Shown here one piece after another: positions 62,745-64,000 of a stretch of 64,000 nt of DNA. Location: assembly GCA_002431395.1 (NCBI GenBank), contig DJEU01000032.1:62001-126000 (forward strand). The letters are read 5' to 3'. Under the pieces are notes generated by a model. The model ran no database searches. It was not told the DNA's origin and was given only the letters and a program-made list of their open reading frames with translations. Within the stretch, counting starts at the first letter, position 1; the number at the start of each line of letters is the position of its first letter. Source of the DNA: Lachnoclostridium sp. UBA5890 (GTDB lineage: Bacteria > Bacillota > Clostridia > Lachnospirales > Lachnospiraceae). Made by a program: the position numbers and the translations under genes.

Positions 62745-63494
62745 TTATTTGTAATTGACGATCTTACCAAAATCCGGTTTCAAAGAAGCACCACCTACAA
62801 GTCCTCCGTCGATATCCGGTTTTGCAAACAATTCTGCTGCATTTCCGGCATTAACAGAACCGCCGTACTGAATACGGATCTCTGCGGCTGTCGCATCGTC
62901 ATAAACTTCTGCGATACAGTCACGGATTGCCTTGCAGACTTCTTCTGCCTGATCGGATGTCGCTGTTTCACCGGTTCCGATTGCCCAGATTGGCTCATAA
63001 GCGATAACTGCTGTCTTTGCCTGATCTGCTGTCACATTCTGGAATGCGATCTTGATCTGCATACGGATCCAGTCAATGTAAATCCCCTGTTTTCTCTGTG
63101 TCAAACTTTCGCCACAGCAAATAATCGGTGTGATACCATGTTCAAATGCTTTGAGCACTTTCTTATTTACTGTCTCGTCTGTCTCGGCAAAATACTCACG
63201 TCTCTCAGAATGTCCAAGAACTACGTATTTTACTCCGGCATCGGTCAGCATATTTGGTGCGATCTCACCGGTATATGCTCCGCTTTCCTCAAAATACATA
63301 TTCTCAGCGCCAATCTGGATATTACTCCCTTGGGCTGCTTCCATACATGGAATAATGTCAATGGCCGGTACGCAGAATACTACGTCTACTTCATCATTTG
63401 CTACGAGTGGTTTTAACTCATTTACCAAAGCAACGGCTTCGGAAGGTGTCTTATTCATCTTCCAGTTGCCGGCGATAATTTTCTTTCTTGCCAT
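62745..63494 (-). CDS. tpiA: Triosephosphate isomerase
   Basis: 249 residues beginning MARKKIIAGNWKMNKTPSEA, with the catalytic His in VLGHSERREYF, the catalytic Glu in AYEPIWAIGTGETATSDQA and the phosphate loop QYGGSVNAGNAAELFA then DGGLVGGASL. The start at 63494 has GGAAGCGGG upstream; the open frame continues to 63641 with no support. It follows pgk by 40 nt in the same glycolytic operon. Confidence 0.97.
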   Translation of the reverse strand: MARKKIIAGNWKMNKTPSEAVALVNELKPLVANDEVDVVFCVPAIDIIPCMEAAQGSNIQIGAENMYFEESGAYTGEIAPNMLTDAGVKYVVLGHSERREYFAETDETVNKKVLKAFEHGITPIICCGESLTQRKQGIYIDWIRMQIKIAFQNVTADQAKTAVIAYEPIWAIGTGETATSDQAEEVCKAIRDCIAEVYDDATAAEIRIQYGGSVNAGNAAELFAKPDIDGGLVGGASLKPDFGKIVNYK

Positions 63495-63534
63495 GTTCCC
63501 GCTTCCTTTCTCACTAAAATACCTACTGTTTTTC

Positions 63535-64000
63535 TTATTTGTCGTCTGCTGCTGCAACACCAGGAAGTTCTTTACCTTCCAAGAATTCAAGAGAAGCTCC
63601 GCCACCTGTTGAGATGTGGGACATCTTGTCGCCATATCCAAGCTGGTTTACAGCTGCAGCACTGTCACCACCACCGATGATCGTGATAGCATCTGTCTCA
63701 GCAAGAGCTGCGGCAACGGCTTTTGTACCAGCTGCCAATGTAGGGTTTTCGAATACACCCATAGGTCCGTTCCAAACTACTGTCTTTGCTGTCTTTACAG
63801 CATCGGAGTACAATTCAACGGTCTTAGGTCCGATATCGCATCCCTCTTTGGAAGCATCCATCTGATCTGCTGCACATACTGTGGTATCTACAGGAGCATC
63901 GATTGGGTTAGGGAAATCTTCGATCATTACAGTATCTACAGGAAGAAGCAGTTTTTTACCAAGTTTTTCTGCCTTTTCCATCATTTCTTTACAATAATCA
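63535..64000 (-). CDS. pgk: Phosphoglycerate kinase (partial, 5' end off the window)
   Basis: C-terminal 154 residues of the enzyme transferring phosphate between 1,3-bisphosphoglycerate and ADP. Visible: KKLLLPVDTVMIEDF, VDTTVCAADQMDASKEGCDI, TVVWNGPMGVFENPTLAAGT, IIGGGDSAAAVNQLGYGDKM, SHISTGGGASLEFLEGKELP, the nucleotide-binding C-domain motifs. The reading frame is open to the window edge. It precedes tpiA, the common pgk-tpiA order. Confidence 0.96.
   Translation of the reverse strand, partial: DYCKEMMEKAEKLGKKLLLPVDTVMIEDFPNPIDAPVDTTVCAADQMDASKEGCDIGPKTVELYSDAVKTAKTVVWNGPMGVFENPTLAAGTKAVAAALAETDAITIIGGGDSAAAVNQLGYGDKMSHISTGGGASLEFLEGKELPGVAAADDK

Overview
The window looks like a chromosome segment from a Gram-positive gut anaerobe of the Lachnospiraceae (Clostridia). 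The grounds are moderate-to-low GC, strong AGGAGG ribosome sites before nearly every gene, TTG/GTG starts, a pyruvate phosphate dikinase, and small protein families typical of that group. The genus cannot be fixed from sequence alone. I saw no rRNA, tRNA, insertion sequence, prophage or CRISPR array.

Layout. 0-8.7 kb (minus strand) is a biosynthetic operon, leuB-ilvD-ilvB-serC-serA, followed by an ABC importer (binding lipoprotein and permease; the permease runs off the left edge). It is divergent from a small XRE regulator. 9.2-11.3 kb is a GH36 alpha-galactosidase. 11.4-34.9 kb is a large accessory locus. Its core is a Pel-like exopolysaccharide set transcribed leftward from a near-consensus promoter at 34.86 kb: GT2, PqqD-like, SDR-PelD fusion, PelE-like, a large membrane protein, a PelA-like DUF2194 protein, PelF, PelG, DUF2304, GT4, GT2 and a DUF4832 protein. 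A flippase and a nucleotidyltransferase follow on the same strand after an interposed plus-strand gene. Next to it sits a peptide-handling module: an S26 peptidase, a PqqD-HprK fusion, an ABC exporter, and a small beta-rich protein with a lasso-leader-like YxxPx[I/L] N-terminus and an EGVYAASG motif. The c-di-GMP inhibitory-site motif RxxD is conserved in the PelD-like protein, so signalling control of the polysaccharide is plausible.

34.9-41.6 kb is a leftward operon with an HNH protein, a GH31 alpha-xylosidase, a TAXI binding lipoprotein, a GltS-type symporter, a 62-residue protein with an internal repeat, and a DMT transporter. 41.7-56 kb is a patchier, more AT-rich region. It holds a YaiI protein, an AlbA_2/Schlafen-type regulator with a frame-breaking 13-nt tandem repeat, an amber-interrupted gene remnant, feoAB with a divergent AraC regulator and a palindromic operator, tspO, PAS and GNAT genes, a frameshifted DUF4160 gene, an AGCS amino-acid symporter, and a complete type III toxin-antitoxin locus (toxI repeats, terminator, toxN). 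56-64 kb returns to central metabolism: ppdK, a large secreted protein with a C-type-lectin-like domain, a pseudouridine synthase, tpiA and the 3' part of pgk.

The most promising candidate for an undescribed system is the 11.4-34.9 kb composite. It places a c-di-GMP-responsive Pel-like synthase beside a leader-peptide recognition, kinase and export module built on PqqD domains.
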